Assembly: GCF_018294505.1 (NCBI RefSeq)
Contig: NC_057795.1
Span: 521,611,184-521,675,183 of the forward strand
Direction of reading: 5' to 3'
DNA length: 64,000 bases
Source: Triticum aestivum
Taxonomy: Eukaryota; Streptophyta; Magnoliopsida; Poales; Poaceae
The translations under genes and the position numbers were made by a program. Positions 35,690 through 44,796 of this stretch are shown piece after piece; positions within the stretch are counted from its first letter, which is position 1, and each line of letters opens with the position of its first letter. The notes under the pieces are model-generated. The model made no database searches, had not been told where the DNA came from, and worked only from the letters and a program-made list of their open reading frames with translations.

Positions 35690-38600
35690 CTAAAAAATTA
35701 CATCTTTGGAGCACTCATCCGCTATGCGGCGGGCACCCTTCAGAACGCCATTATAATACATCTCGGGCGTACGATACTCCTTGCCCGGCGGTGGCGCGTC
35801 CGTCAACAGCTTCTCCCCGTCTAGCTTGCCCCAGTGCACCTTAGCACGGGCAAGGGCCCGACGGGCACCTTCAATACAAGCGGAGCGCTTGAAGACCTCT
35901 ATCCACGGACACGCGTCCACCAGCCGCCGCACCAGACCGAAGTAGCTCCCAGGCGTGACTTCTCCAGGCCACAGCCAAGCTATGAGGCCCTTCATGGCCT
36001 GTTGGGCCACCTTGTGGAGCTCAACCAGCTGCTTCAGCTGGTCGCTCAGGGGCACCGGATGTTCGGCCTCAGCATACTGAGACCAGAACACTTTTTCCGT
36101 CGAGCTCCCCTCTTCGCTCGGTAGTATGCGGCGGCATCAGACACACTATGGGGCAGATCGGCGAACGCTCCTGGAGAACTCCGGATTCAGGTAAGTAGCA
36201 GATAACTAACTTTTATAGTTTTGCTTTGCATAAAGAATGCCTTACCCGCCGCTATCTCATTCATCGCCTCGATCTCCTGAAGGGCCTTCTGGGCTTCGGC
36301 CTTAGCGGTCTTGGCACTCTCAAGAGCCAAGGCAAGCTCGGACTCTCGAGTCTTCCAGTCACGCTCCAAACTCTTGTGTTTTTCCACGAGAGCCTGGAGC
36401 TCTTGCCGCACCTCCGTCACCCGCGCCTCCTGCTTCTCTCGCTCGGTGCGCTCCAACGCCGCACTCTTTTCGGCCTTCGAAACCGCCTCTTTCAGGGTCG
36501 TCACCTCGGTCATGGCTCCTGCAACATTAACGTTGGTCCTGTTATTATTATGCAACCAAGTATTTCTATATACATTTATAGGAGGTACTACGTACCCTCT
36601 TTATCCTCGAGCTGCTTCTTGGCACGGCCGAGCTCGCTCTCAGACCGATCGAGGCTTTCATTCAAGGCATTGACCTCCGCAGTCAGTGCGACAGAGGTCA
36701 GCAGTGCAGCCTGCATTCCCATATTGACATATTTCTATTAGACTCCTACGTATATCTTTTAAGATCCTCAGTTCGGCTTTTCTTTCCGAACACCGAACTA
36801 AGCCTCAGAGGCTACTGTCTATGCGGTAACATTTTTATATATGTTTTTGAACACATACCTCAAAGCCCGTTAACAGGCTTGTGCAGGCCTCCGTCAGCCC
36901 GCTCTTGGCGGACTGAACCTTCTGAATCACCACACTCATAACAGTGCGGTGTTCTTGGTCGATAGAGGCGCCGTTGAGCGCCTCCAGCAAATTGTCCAGT
37001 GCTTCCGGGTGGACGGAAGTCGCCGGCGTCGTGGACTTGCCCTTCTTGTGAAGGCGCCGCCTGTCGAGCTCTGGAACAACTGATGGTTCTGGAGCAGTGT
37101 CTGGCCTAGGGCCAGACTTAGATCCCTCGGGGCTTTACCCCCTTTGGGTTGGGAGTCCGGAAGGTCGCCTTGTGGCGCTTCCAAGACCACCTCCTCCTGG
37201 TTTTGTCCCCTACAGGACTCCACCTCTGCGCCATCTGTAGGGAGAGGGGAGGAGGCTGTCGGAAGTGAAGAGCTATTCACATCTGACGAATTCAGAGATC
37301 CGCTCGACGAATCGCCAAGCTAAGCTCTGGGCGGACTGTATGATTAGCTGCGGTGTTAGAAGCTATCAAATAATAAAGGAGTGCAATAAGTCATTCGGGT
37401 AGCCGGACACTTACGATTTTGCCAGGGGCTTGACCCTGGAGGGCCAGTCCTCCTCGCCGTCTTCGGCGTCGGGGGCGTAGTTCGGCAGAAGCGGCTTTCC
37501 CTTCTTGGACCCTCCGGCTTCCCCAGTTGGGGTGGCCTTTCTCTTATTTCCTCCCCCTGTTGGAGGGGGAGAGGCATCTTCTTCTTCCTCCTCCTCCTCA
37601 TCTTCAGAGGCGGAGGGTGCGTTGGAGCCGTCAGGCAAATCCGACGACACCGGGCGCCGGGAACTCTTTCGGGTCCCCGTGGCCTTCTCCTTGGCCTTCT
37701 TCTCCGGCACCACGTGAGGTGCCGGAACCAGTAGCTTTCCCAAGTGTGCATCTACTGGGCCTTCGGGCAGAGGGGCCGGACAGTCGAACTGTTTGGATGT
37801 CCTCTTCCAGTCCTGTCAAAGGAACGGGAGTTTAGATCCCGCATAAAGTCACACTGTGAAATTCAGATATCCCGTAAGGGACTAAAGCTAAGCTTACTTC
37901 AGAGGCTTGAAGTTTGGCGCAGAACCCACGATCCTCGGTGACGGGAGGGGAGACCTCGGAGCTTTTGAAAAGCACCTTCCAGGCGTCCTCGTGCTTTGTT
38001 TCGAAGAGCCGGGATAGAGTCTGGTGCCGGGCCGGGTCGAACTCCCACAAATTGAAGTCCCGTCGTTGACACGGGAGGATCCGGCGGAAGAGCATGACGT
38101 GGAACACGTTGACAAGTTTGACCTTCTTGGTCACCAGGTCTCGGACGCAGGTTTGGAGTCCGGTCACCTCTTCCGGATTGCCCCACGACAGGCCCGTCTC
38201 TTTCAAAGATGTGAGCCGGGTGGGGATGCCAGATCGAAATTCAGGGGCCGCAACCCATTTGGGGTCACGCGGCTCGGTGATATAAAACCATCCAGATTGC
38301 CACCCTTTGATGGTTTCCATGAAGGCACCATCGAGCCAGGTGACGTTGGCTATCTTGCCCACCATGGCACCTCCGCATTCCGCCTGTCGGCCTTGCACGA
38401 CCTTCGGCTTGACGCTGAAGATCTTCAGCCATAGGCCAAAGTGGGGCTGGATGCGGAAGAAGGCCTCGCACACGACGATAAACCCCGAGATATTGAGGAT
38501 GAAGTTCGGGGCCAGGTCGTGGAAATCCAGGCCGTAGTAGAACATGAGCCCCCGGACGAACGGGTGAAGAAGAAAACCCAGTCCGCGGAAGAAATGGGGA

Positions 38601-38761
38601 AGAAAAACAACCCTCTCATGGGGCCTGGGGGTGGGGATGAGTTGCCCCGCATTTGGGAGCCGGTGCGCGATGTTGTTAGACAAGTATCCGGCCTTCCTCG
38701 GGTTTTTGATTTGTCCCTCCGTGACGGAGGAGGCCATCCATCTACCTCCCGCTCCTGACAT
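35690..38761 (-). pseudogene. Antisense gene of A: Transposase_28-like protein with coiled coil, five exons
   Basis: Inferred exons (minus strand) are 38761-37898, 37812-37415, 37335-36859, 36710-36596 and 36518-35690, with GTAAGC, GTAAGT, GTATGT and GTACGT donors. Exon 1 (288 codons, phase-0 end) carries the Transposase_28-like domain: MFYYGLDFHDLAPN, FIVVCEAFFRIQPHFGLW, KVVQGRQAECGGAMV. Exon 2 is low-complexity and acidic/basic (a run of Glu, then KKAKEKATGTRKSSRR). Exons 4-5 form a long Glu/Lys/Ala coiled coil. The C-terminal module ends KRSACIEGARRALARAK...GARRIADECSKDVIF. Breaks are a frameshift in exon 3, a TGA in exon 5 (36193-36191, from Arg CGA) and a 1-nt shift near 36100. A nuclear or DNA-binding role is possible but unproven. 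Confidence 0.75.
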
Positions 38762-39310
38762 AGTTGGAGAAGGTTGAGGTGGGAAGTGTGGGATTCGGCG
38801 CTGGAGCTCGAGCGCGCAGGGACAGATAAGCAGAGGAGGAAGAGGGCGTGAATGGAAAGGGCGGATTCTTATCCCCTTATATGGGCGGCCAAAACTATGA
38901 GCCCCCCACCGGCCTAATAAAACTCGCTTATCCCCCAAGCGCCGCGGTTAATGGCACGGTTGGGTTACCCACGCCCGTATTGATGAGAATCCCGGAATAA
39001 GGGGACACGATCTCTGCTTTGACAAGACGTGCCAAGGAAACCGCCTCGCTAAATGCGCTGAGGTAGAACCCTAAAATGAATAAAGAGCCTGGCTGTGGCA
39101 TGATGTCACGCCACGGAATACGTCAGCAGATCCGATTGATACAAATATTACTCTCTCTACGAAGGAATGTGGAACTTATTTTGCAGAGCCGGACACTACC
39201 CTGGTGTTCAACATCTTCTATGAAATATTCGGAGGAGGAACCCGCCTTGCAATGCCGAAGACAACTTGCGCGCCGGACTCGTCGTCATTGAAGCCTGGTT
39301 CAGGGGCTAC
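38762..39310. other. Antisense-gene promoter region and purine tract of A
   Basis: On the minus strand CATATAAGG at 38875-38883 lies about 115 nt upstream of the antisense ATG. The rest is non-coding. The plus-strand purine tract CAGGGGCTAC is at 39301-39310, directly before the 3' LTR. Confidence 0.55.
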
Positions 39311-39782
39311 TGAGGGAGCCTTGGATTAGGGGGTGTCCGGATGGCCGGACTAAGACCTTTGGCCGGACTCCCGGACTATGAAGATACAAGATTGAAGACT
39401 CCGTCCCGTGTCCAGATGGGACTTTCCTTGGCGTGGAAGGCAAGCTTGGCGATATGATATGAAGATCTCCTCCCATTGTAACCGACTCTGTGTAACCCTA
39501 GCCCTCTCCGGTGTCTATATAAACCAGAGAGTTTTAGTCCGTAGGACGAACAACAATCATACCATAGGCTAGATTCTAGGGTTTAGCCACTCCGATCTCG
39601 TGGTAGATCTACTCTTGTACTACCCATATCATCAATATTAATCATGCAGGAGTAGGGTTTTACCTCCATCGAGAGGGCCCGAACCTGGGTAAAAACATCG
39701 TGTCCCTTGTCTCCTGTTACCATCCGCCTAGACGCACAGTTCGGGACCCCCTACCCGAGATCCGCCGGTTTTGACACCGACA
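39311..39782 (+). repeat. 3' LTR of A (472 bp)
   Basis: Sister of 30679-31148. TATA box TATATAAA at 39516-39523. Followed by the TSD GTGAT. Confidence 0.92.
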
Positions 39783-39787
39783 GTGAT
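39783..39787. repeat. Right target-site duplication of A (GTGAT)
   Basis: Identical to 30674-30678. M sequence resumes here. Confidence 0.92.
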
Positions 39788-40350
39788 CTTCACCTTTTCC
39801 TTTTTCATTTTATCCTTTGGCAAGCACTTTGTGTTGGGGTGATCCTGATATATATATATCCAATTGGATGTACGTTAGCATGAACTATTATTGTTGACAT
39901 CACCCAAAGGTGAATACGTTTGGAGGCAACATTATAAGCCCCTATCTTCTCCGTGTCTGATTAAAACTCCATAACCACAAGTATTGCGTGAGTGTTAGCA
40001 ATTGTAGAAGACTATATGATAGTTGAGTATGTTAAGTTTGCTAAATTAAAGCTCTAACATAGACCCTTCCTGAAAATAGGATGAATTGCAATTGTTTGAT
40101 GACTAATAATCAAGTTTGCTAGTTTTCAAGAAAGTTTATGGTCTATGCTTTAACAAGTGAATAGCTTGTTACTTGATTATGAATAGTTTTAGTATGAGAT
40201 GAACTACAATTATGACTTATATTGATGCTAGTAAAGGTGATTGAAATTATCATTGATCAAACTTGTGCACCTCTAGTATTCACACTTCATAAATTCTTTC
40301 TTTTATCATTTACCTACTCGAGGACGAGCAGGAATTACGCTTGGGGATGC
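39788..40350 (+). other. 3' interior end of M with polypurine tract
   Basis: AT-rich non-coding DNA with a short (TA)n at 39849-39859. It ends in the purine-rich tract GCTTGGGGATGC (40339-40350), which abuts the 3' LTR. No gene is visible. Confidence 0.65.
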
Positions 40351-40948
40351 TGATATGTCTCCAACGTATCTATAATTTATGAATCATTCATGCTATTTTA
40401 TTATCTGTTTTGAATGATTACGAGCTTTATTATACACTTTTATATTACTTTTGGGACTAACCTACTAACTGGAGGCCCAGCCCATATTGCTGTTTTATTG
40501 CCTGTTTCAGTTTTTCGAGGTAAAGGAATATCAAACGGAGTCCAAACGGAATGAAACCTTCGGCAGCGTGATTTTCGGAAAGATTATGATCCAGGAGACT
40601 TGGAGTGCAAGCCGGGGGGGGGCATCGAGGAAGCCACGAGACAGGGGGGCGCGCCCACCCCCCTGGGCACGCCCTACCCTCTCGTGGGCCCCTCGAGGCT
40701 CCCCCGATCGACTTCTTTTGCCTATACAAGTCTACGTACCCTAAAAACATTGAATATCAAAATAGATCTGGAGTTTCGCCGCCGCAAGCCCCTGTAGCCA
40801 CCAGAAACCTCTCGGGAGCCCTTCCCGGCACCCTGTCAGAGGGGGGATCCTTCACCGGTGGCCATCTTCATCATCCTGGCGCTATCCATGACGAGGAGGG
40901 AGTAGTTCACCCTCGAGGCTGAGGGTATTTACCAATAGCTATGTGTTT

Positions 40949-40985
<37 letters not shown>

Positions 40986-42066
40986 TTCTCTCTCGTGTTC
41001 CCTCTATGGCACGATCTTGATGTATCCCAAGTTTTGCTATTATAGTTGGATCTTATGATGTTTCTCCCACCTCTACTCTCTTGTGATGAATTGAGTTTTC
41101 CTCTTGAAGTTATCTTATCGAATTGAGTCTTTAATGATTTGAGGACACTTGATGTATGTCTTGCCATGCTTATCTATGGTGACAATGGGATATCATGTGC
41201 CACTTGATGTATGTTTTGGTGACCAACTTGCGGGTTCTGCCCATGAACCTATGCATAGGGGTTGGCACACATTTTCGTCTTGACTCCCCGGTAGAAACTT
41301 TGGGGCACTCTTTGAAGTACTTTGTGTTGGTTGAATAGATGAATCTGAGATTGTGTGATGCATATCGTATAATCATGCCGACAGATATTTGAGGTGACAA
41401 TGGAGTATCTAGGTGACATTAGGTTTTTGGTTGATTTGTGTCTTAAGGTGTTATTCTAGTATGAACTCTATGATGGATTGAGCGGAAAGAATAGCTTCAC
41501 GTTATTTTACTACGAACTCTTGAATAGATAGAACAGAAAGGATAACTTTGAGGTGGTTTCATACCCTACCATAATCTCTTCGTTTGTTCTCCGCTATTAG
41601 TGGCTTTGGAGTGACTCTTTGTTGCATGTTGAGGGATTGTTATATGATCTATCTATGTTATTATTGTTGAGAGAACTTGCACTAGTGAAAGTATGAACCC
41701 TAGGCCTTGTTTCCTACCATTGCAATACCATTTACGCTCACTTTTACCACTTGTTACCTTGCTGTTTTTATAATTTCAGATTACAAATACCTTTATCTAC
41801 CATCCATATTGCACTTGTATCACCATCTCTTTGCCGAACTAGTGCACCTATACAATTTACCATTGTATTGGGTGTGTTGGGGACACAAGAGACTCTTTGT
41901 TATTTGGTTGCAGGGTTGTTTGAGAGAGACCATCTTAATCCTACGCCTCCTAAGGATTGATGAACCTTAGGTCATCCACTTGAGGGAAATTTGCTACTGT
42001 TCTACAAACCTGTGCACTTGCAGGCCCAACAATGTCTACAAGAAGAAGGTTGTGTAGTAGACATCA
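40351..42066 (+). repeat. 3' LTR of M (1716 bp)
   Basis: Sister of 26115-27781. It keeps the full GC-rich hairpin (40633-40688), has a (TC)16 run at 40951-40982 where the sister has (TC)8, and its TATA box has mutated to TATACAAG. Confidence 0.92.
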
Positions 42067-42380
42067 CGCGTGGACTGGGCGGAAGATGCACCCTCCACTT
42101 CAAGTACGACGGCCTGGCGACCCTCTTCGTGAGGGTGTTCAGGGGAGACAGCCGCCGCGTGGGGTGTTGCCCGGAGGACATCAGCGACGACGATGGTGGC
42201 AACGGCGAGCTTGGCCTTGGCGGCACACGCTCCTCCTCCCGCGATGGCGGCTCTTCCTCGGACGAGAGCTCGAGCAGCGGTGGCTACGACCGGCCTCCAC
42301 ATCATCGTGGTCGTGTTGAGGATGCCGGTGGCTCGTCCCGCCGCAGCGCTCCAATGAAGTCGGAGAGGAGCCCGACGTGA
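42067..42380 (+). pseudogene. H2 antisense gene, 3' part: end of the B3-like domain and Ser-rich tail
   Basis: Resumes in the frame left at 26114. The first residues, LGGRCTLHFKYDGLATLFVRVF, end the B3-like domain as the G(D/R)..F.F......V.VF strands do in known B3 proteins. An acidic stretch (EDISDDDGGNG) and a Ser/Gly-rich tail (SSSDESSSSGG) follow, to TGA 42378-42380. The first five bases are the M target duplication. It converges tail to tail on the integrase gene of H2, which ends at 43391 on the other strand. Confidence 0.6.
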
Positions 42381-43390
42381 TGCTGGGGCCCGGCGAACTT
42401 GGACTCAAGGCCGATGGCCCTAGATCATCTTCGGGAGAACTGGTGGAGCGCTGGGCTCCCTTGGGCGCTGCTTCAGGATGCGGCGCTGTTGCCAAGCTCG
42501 TGCGCCTTAGGGTCCTTCTTTGTTTAGCCTTTCCTTTCTCCTGTAATTTGAAAAAAGAAGATGGTGTACCCTGCTGGGGTGTGTAATGAACCGTGGCAGT
42601 TATGCCCTTATGCTTGTGCTTGTGGTTTTAATGCTATGTTGTAATGTTTGTGTCCTGGGTAAGCAGGGGTAAGATGACTTAGCTTTCTATGCACGCAATA
42701 GTTAGCCGCCTCGTGAGGCTTGGCCTTAGGTGCTCGAAGAAGCCCCCTGCCATAGGGACGTGAGTCATTGCAGGGCTGCTCTTGAAAAAAAGGAAAAAGG
42801 AACTCACACCCTCCTCATGTGAGCCCCCTGCCACAGATTAGCCTGGACCTGATGCACTGCGTCGCGCTGCCCGGGGGGCACAGATATGAGGGGTGCTCAT
42901 GTCCGCAGATCTGATCGGGGGTTCCTCGCGAGGAGATGAAGCCGAAATACCAGGGTTCGGCGTGGAGCATGCACGTAAGGGCAAACCCTGGGCGCCCACA
43001 CCTACCTAGCCCCGCACGCGAGGAGCGCGAGGAGAAGTGGCGGGCAACTGCCACCTCTCTCACGTCCTTAGACCCAAAAACAACTTAAGAGAGGGAGACA
43101 ACTCCGAGGAACCAGCGTTCGAGAATACCTAATCCATTGAAGGGTTTACTATAAAACTGCAAGCAACTCCAGAAAGCAAATGAACTGCCGCGTCTGGCAC
43201 CTAATCTAGTCTTCTCACCAGCGCGGAGCTAAGTGCTGCCACTAGGACATGGCAGGGAGCCCCCATGAGGCCCCATGGCATCTCTCAAGAGACTCCGGGG
43301 CGTGTACAACCCCACTCATTATTATGTGAGAGTGTCACGAGCGGAGACCTTCACAGGCCGGAGCCATGCTTCACAGGCTGGAGCCATTCT
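42381..43390. other. Intergenic spacer of H2 between two convergent genes
   Basis: Holds the 3' side of the B3-like gene (plus) and of integrase (minus). No ORF of known type. GC-rich phrases such as CCTCGTGAGG and CTCGCGAGGAG resemble parts of the H-family LTR but no full LTR is present. Confidence 0.5.
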
Positions 43391-44278
43391 TCACGGGTAG
43401 AACTTTTGGAGGTGCTGGATGTTCCAGGCGTTCTGGATGGGGACCCCGTCCTGTGTCTCCAGGCGCGTGGCGCCAGGCCTAGAGACACTGGCAATCCTAA
43501 ACGGGCCCTCCCACATGGGAAAGAGCTTATGCAGCCCCTCCCTAGAGAGCACCTGCCTCAGAACGAGGTCGCCCACCTCTAACATCCTGGAGCGGATGTT
43601 GCGGCTGTGGTACCGCCGCAGCGCCTGCTGGTACCTCGCTGCTTGGAGCGAGGCTTGACGGCGGCGTTCCTCCCCTAGCACGAGATCCATCCTCCGCGTG
43701 GCGTCCTGCTGCATCTCATCGAACGCCAGGACCCGTGTGGAGTGATGCTTGACCTCATGAGGGAGAACCGCTTCAGCTCCATAGACGAGGAAGAAAGGTG
43801 TTTCTCCTGTTGGCTTGGTTGCGGTGGTGTGGATGGACCACAGCATGGACTGAATCTCGTCGAGCCAGCCCCTGCCGCAGGCCTCGAGTTTTTTCTTGAA
43901 TGTCTAGGTTTTGAGGCCTCTCAGGACTTCCGCATCGGCCCTCTGAGCCTGCCCGTTGCTCTGTGGGTGCGCTACTGAGGCGTAGCAGATCTGCATTCCA
44001 AGGTTAGAACAATATTTTTTGAAAAGGTTACTGGTGAACTACGAGCCGTTGTTGGTGATGATGCGATTGGGGACCCCAAACCGGCTCAGGATTCCCTTGA
44101 CGAACTTGACGGCCGAGCCAGCTGGGATGGTGCGCACATATTCTACCTCCGCCCACTTGGTGAACTTGTCGATGGCCACGTAGAGGTACCGGTAGCCCCC
44201 TGCGCCCGAGGGAACAGTCCCAAGATGTCGATCCCCCAGACTGCGAATGGCCACGTGAGCGGAATCGTCTAGAGGCCC
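43391..44278 (-). pseudogene. Integrase core and C-terminus of H2, inactive
   Basis: Continues the integrase begun at 52687. GIDILG with the first catalytic Asp is present near 44240. A 1-base deletion in a C run (44196-44200) shifts the frame before YRYLYVAIDKFTKWAE. The second catalytic Asp is Asn (ITNNGS, 44051-44053) and is followed by TAG 44039-44041. The catalytic Glu is Gln (NGQAQR, 43943-43945). The C-terminal part (43391-43846) is open: ETPFFLVYGAEAVLPHE, a coiled region, and VGDLVLR...MWEGPFRI, the chromatin-proximal SH3-like end of Ty3/Gypsy integrases. It once inserted element DNA in the nucleus; this copy is dead at all key positions but the first. Confidence 0.85.
44274..44278. 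repeat. Left target-site duplication of B (GGCCC)
   Basis: Identical to 52687-52691. The integrase frame reads through the restored site in phase, apart from a TAG three bases on. Confidence 0.92.
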
Positions 44279-44749
44279 TGAGGGAGTCCTGGACTAGGGG
44301 GTGTCCGGATAACCGAACTATCATCATCGGCCGTTCTCCAAGACTATGAAGATACAAGATTGAAGACTTTGTCCCGTGTCCGGATGGGACTTTCCTTGGC
44401 GTGGAAGGCAAGCTTGGCGATACGGATATGCAGATCTCCTACCATTGTAACCGACTCTGTGTAACCCTAGCCCTCTCCGGTGTCTATATAAATCAGATGG
44501 CTTTAGTCCGTAGGACGAACAACAATCATACCATAGGCTAGCTTCTAGGGTTTAGCCTCTTTGATCTCGCGGTAGATCTACTCTTGTAACACACATCATC
44601 AATATTAATCAAGCAGGACGTAGGGTTTTACCTCCATCAAGAGGGCCCGAACCTGGGTAAAACATCATGTCTCTTGTCTCCTGTTACCATCCGCCTAGAC
44701 GCACAGTTCGGGACCCCCTAACCGAGATCCGCCGGTTTTGACACCGACA
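44279..44749 (+). repeat. 5' LTR of B (471 bp)
   Basis: Runs TGAGGGAGTCCTGG to GTTTTGACACCGACA. TATA box TATATAAA at 44485-44492. Confidence 0.92.
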
Positions 44750-44767
44750 TTGGTGCTTTCATTGAGA
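44750..44767 (+). other. Probable primer-binding region of B
   Basis: TTGGTGCTTTCATTGAGA, the same as in A. The tRNA is not assigned. Confidence 0.5.
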
Positions 44768-44796
44768 GTTCCTCTGTGTCGTCACCGATAGGCTCA

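Larger units (their letters stand above)
30679..39782 (+). mobile_element. Element A: Tat-type Ty3/Gypsy element with gag-protease and antisense gene, no RT or integrase
   Basis: Complete element with LTRs of 470 and 472 bp, perfect TSD GTGAT, primer-binding region and purine tract. In the plus strand it encodes Gag and a broken protease. RT, RNase H and integrase are missing, and the next coding unit is an antisense five-exon gene. It is a sibling of element B, with the same LTR family and gene order. By eye the two LTRs differ at about 19 sites of 470 plus a 2-bp indel, roughly 4%. Confidence 0.9.
26115..42066 (+). mobile_element. Element M: non-autonomous Athila-related LTR retrotransposon, interrupted by A
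   Basis: LTRs 26115-27781 and 40351-42066 (TGATACGTCTCC...GTAGACATCA), perfect TSD CGCGT, a decayed tRNA-Asp primer-binding site and a purine tract define a complete plus-strand element. Without A its interior is about 3.5 kb. It has one 101-codon ORF and no gag, protease, RT or integrase, so it depended on other elements. The LTR ends, primer and 3' interior place it near S. Confidence 0.9.

Noticed and set aside
36226..36741. 171-codon plus-strand frame
   Set aside because: Opposite-strand shadow of the coiled-coil exons of the A antisense gene.
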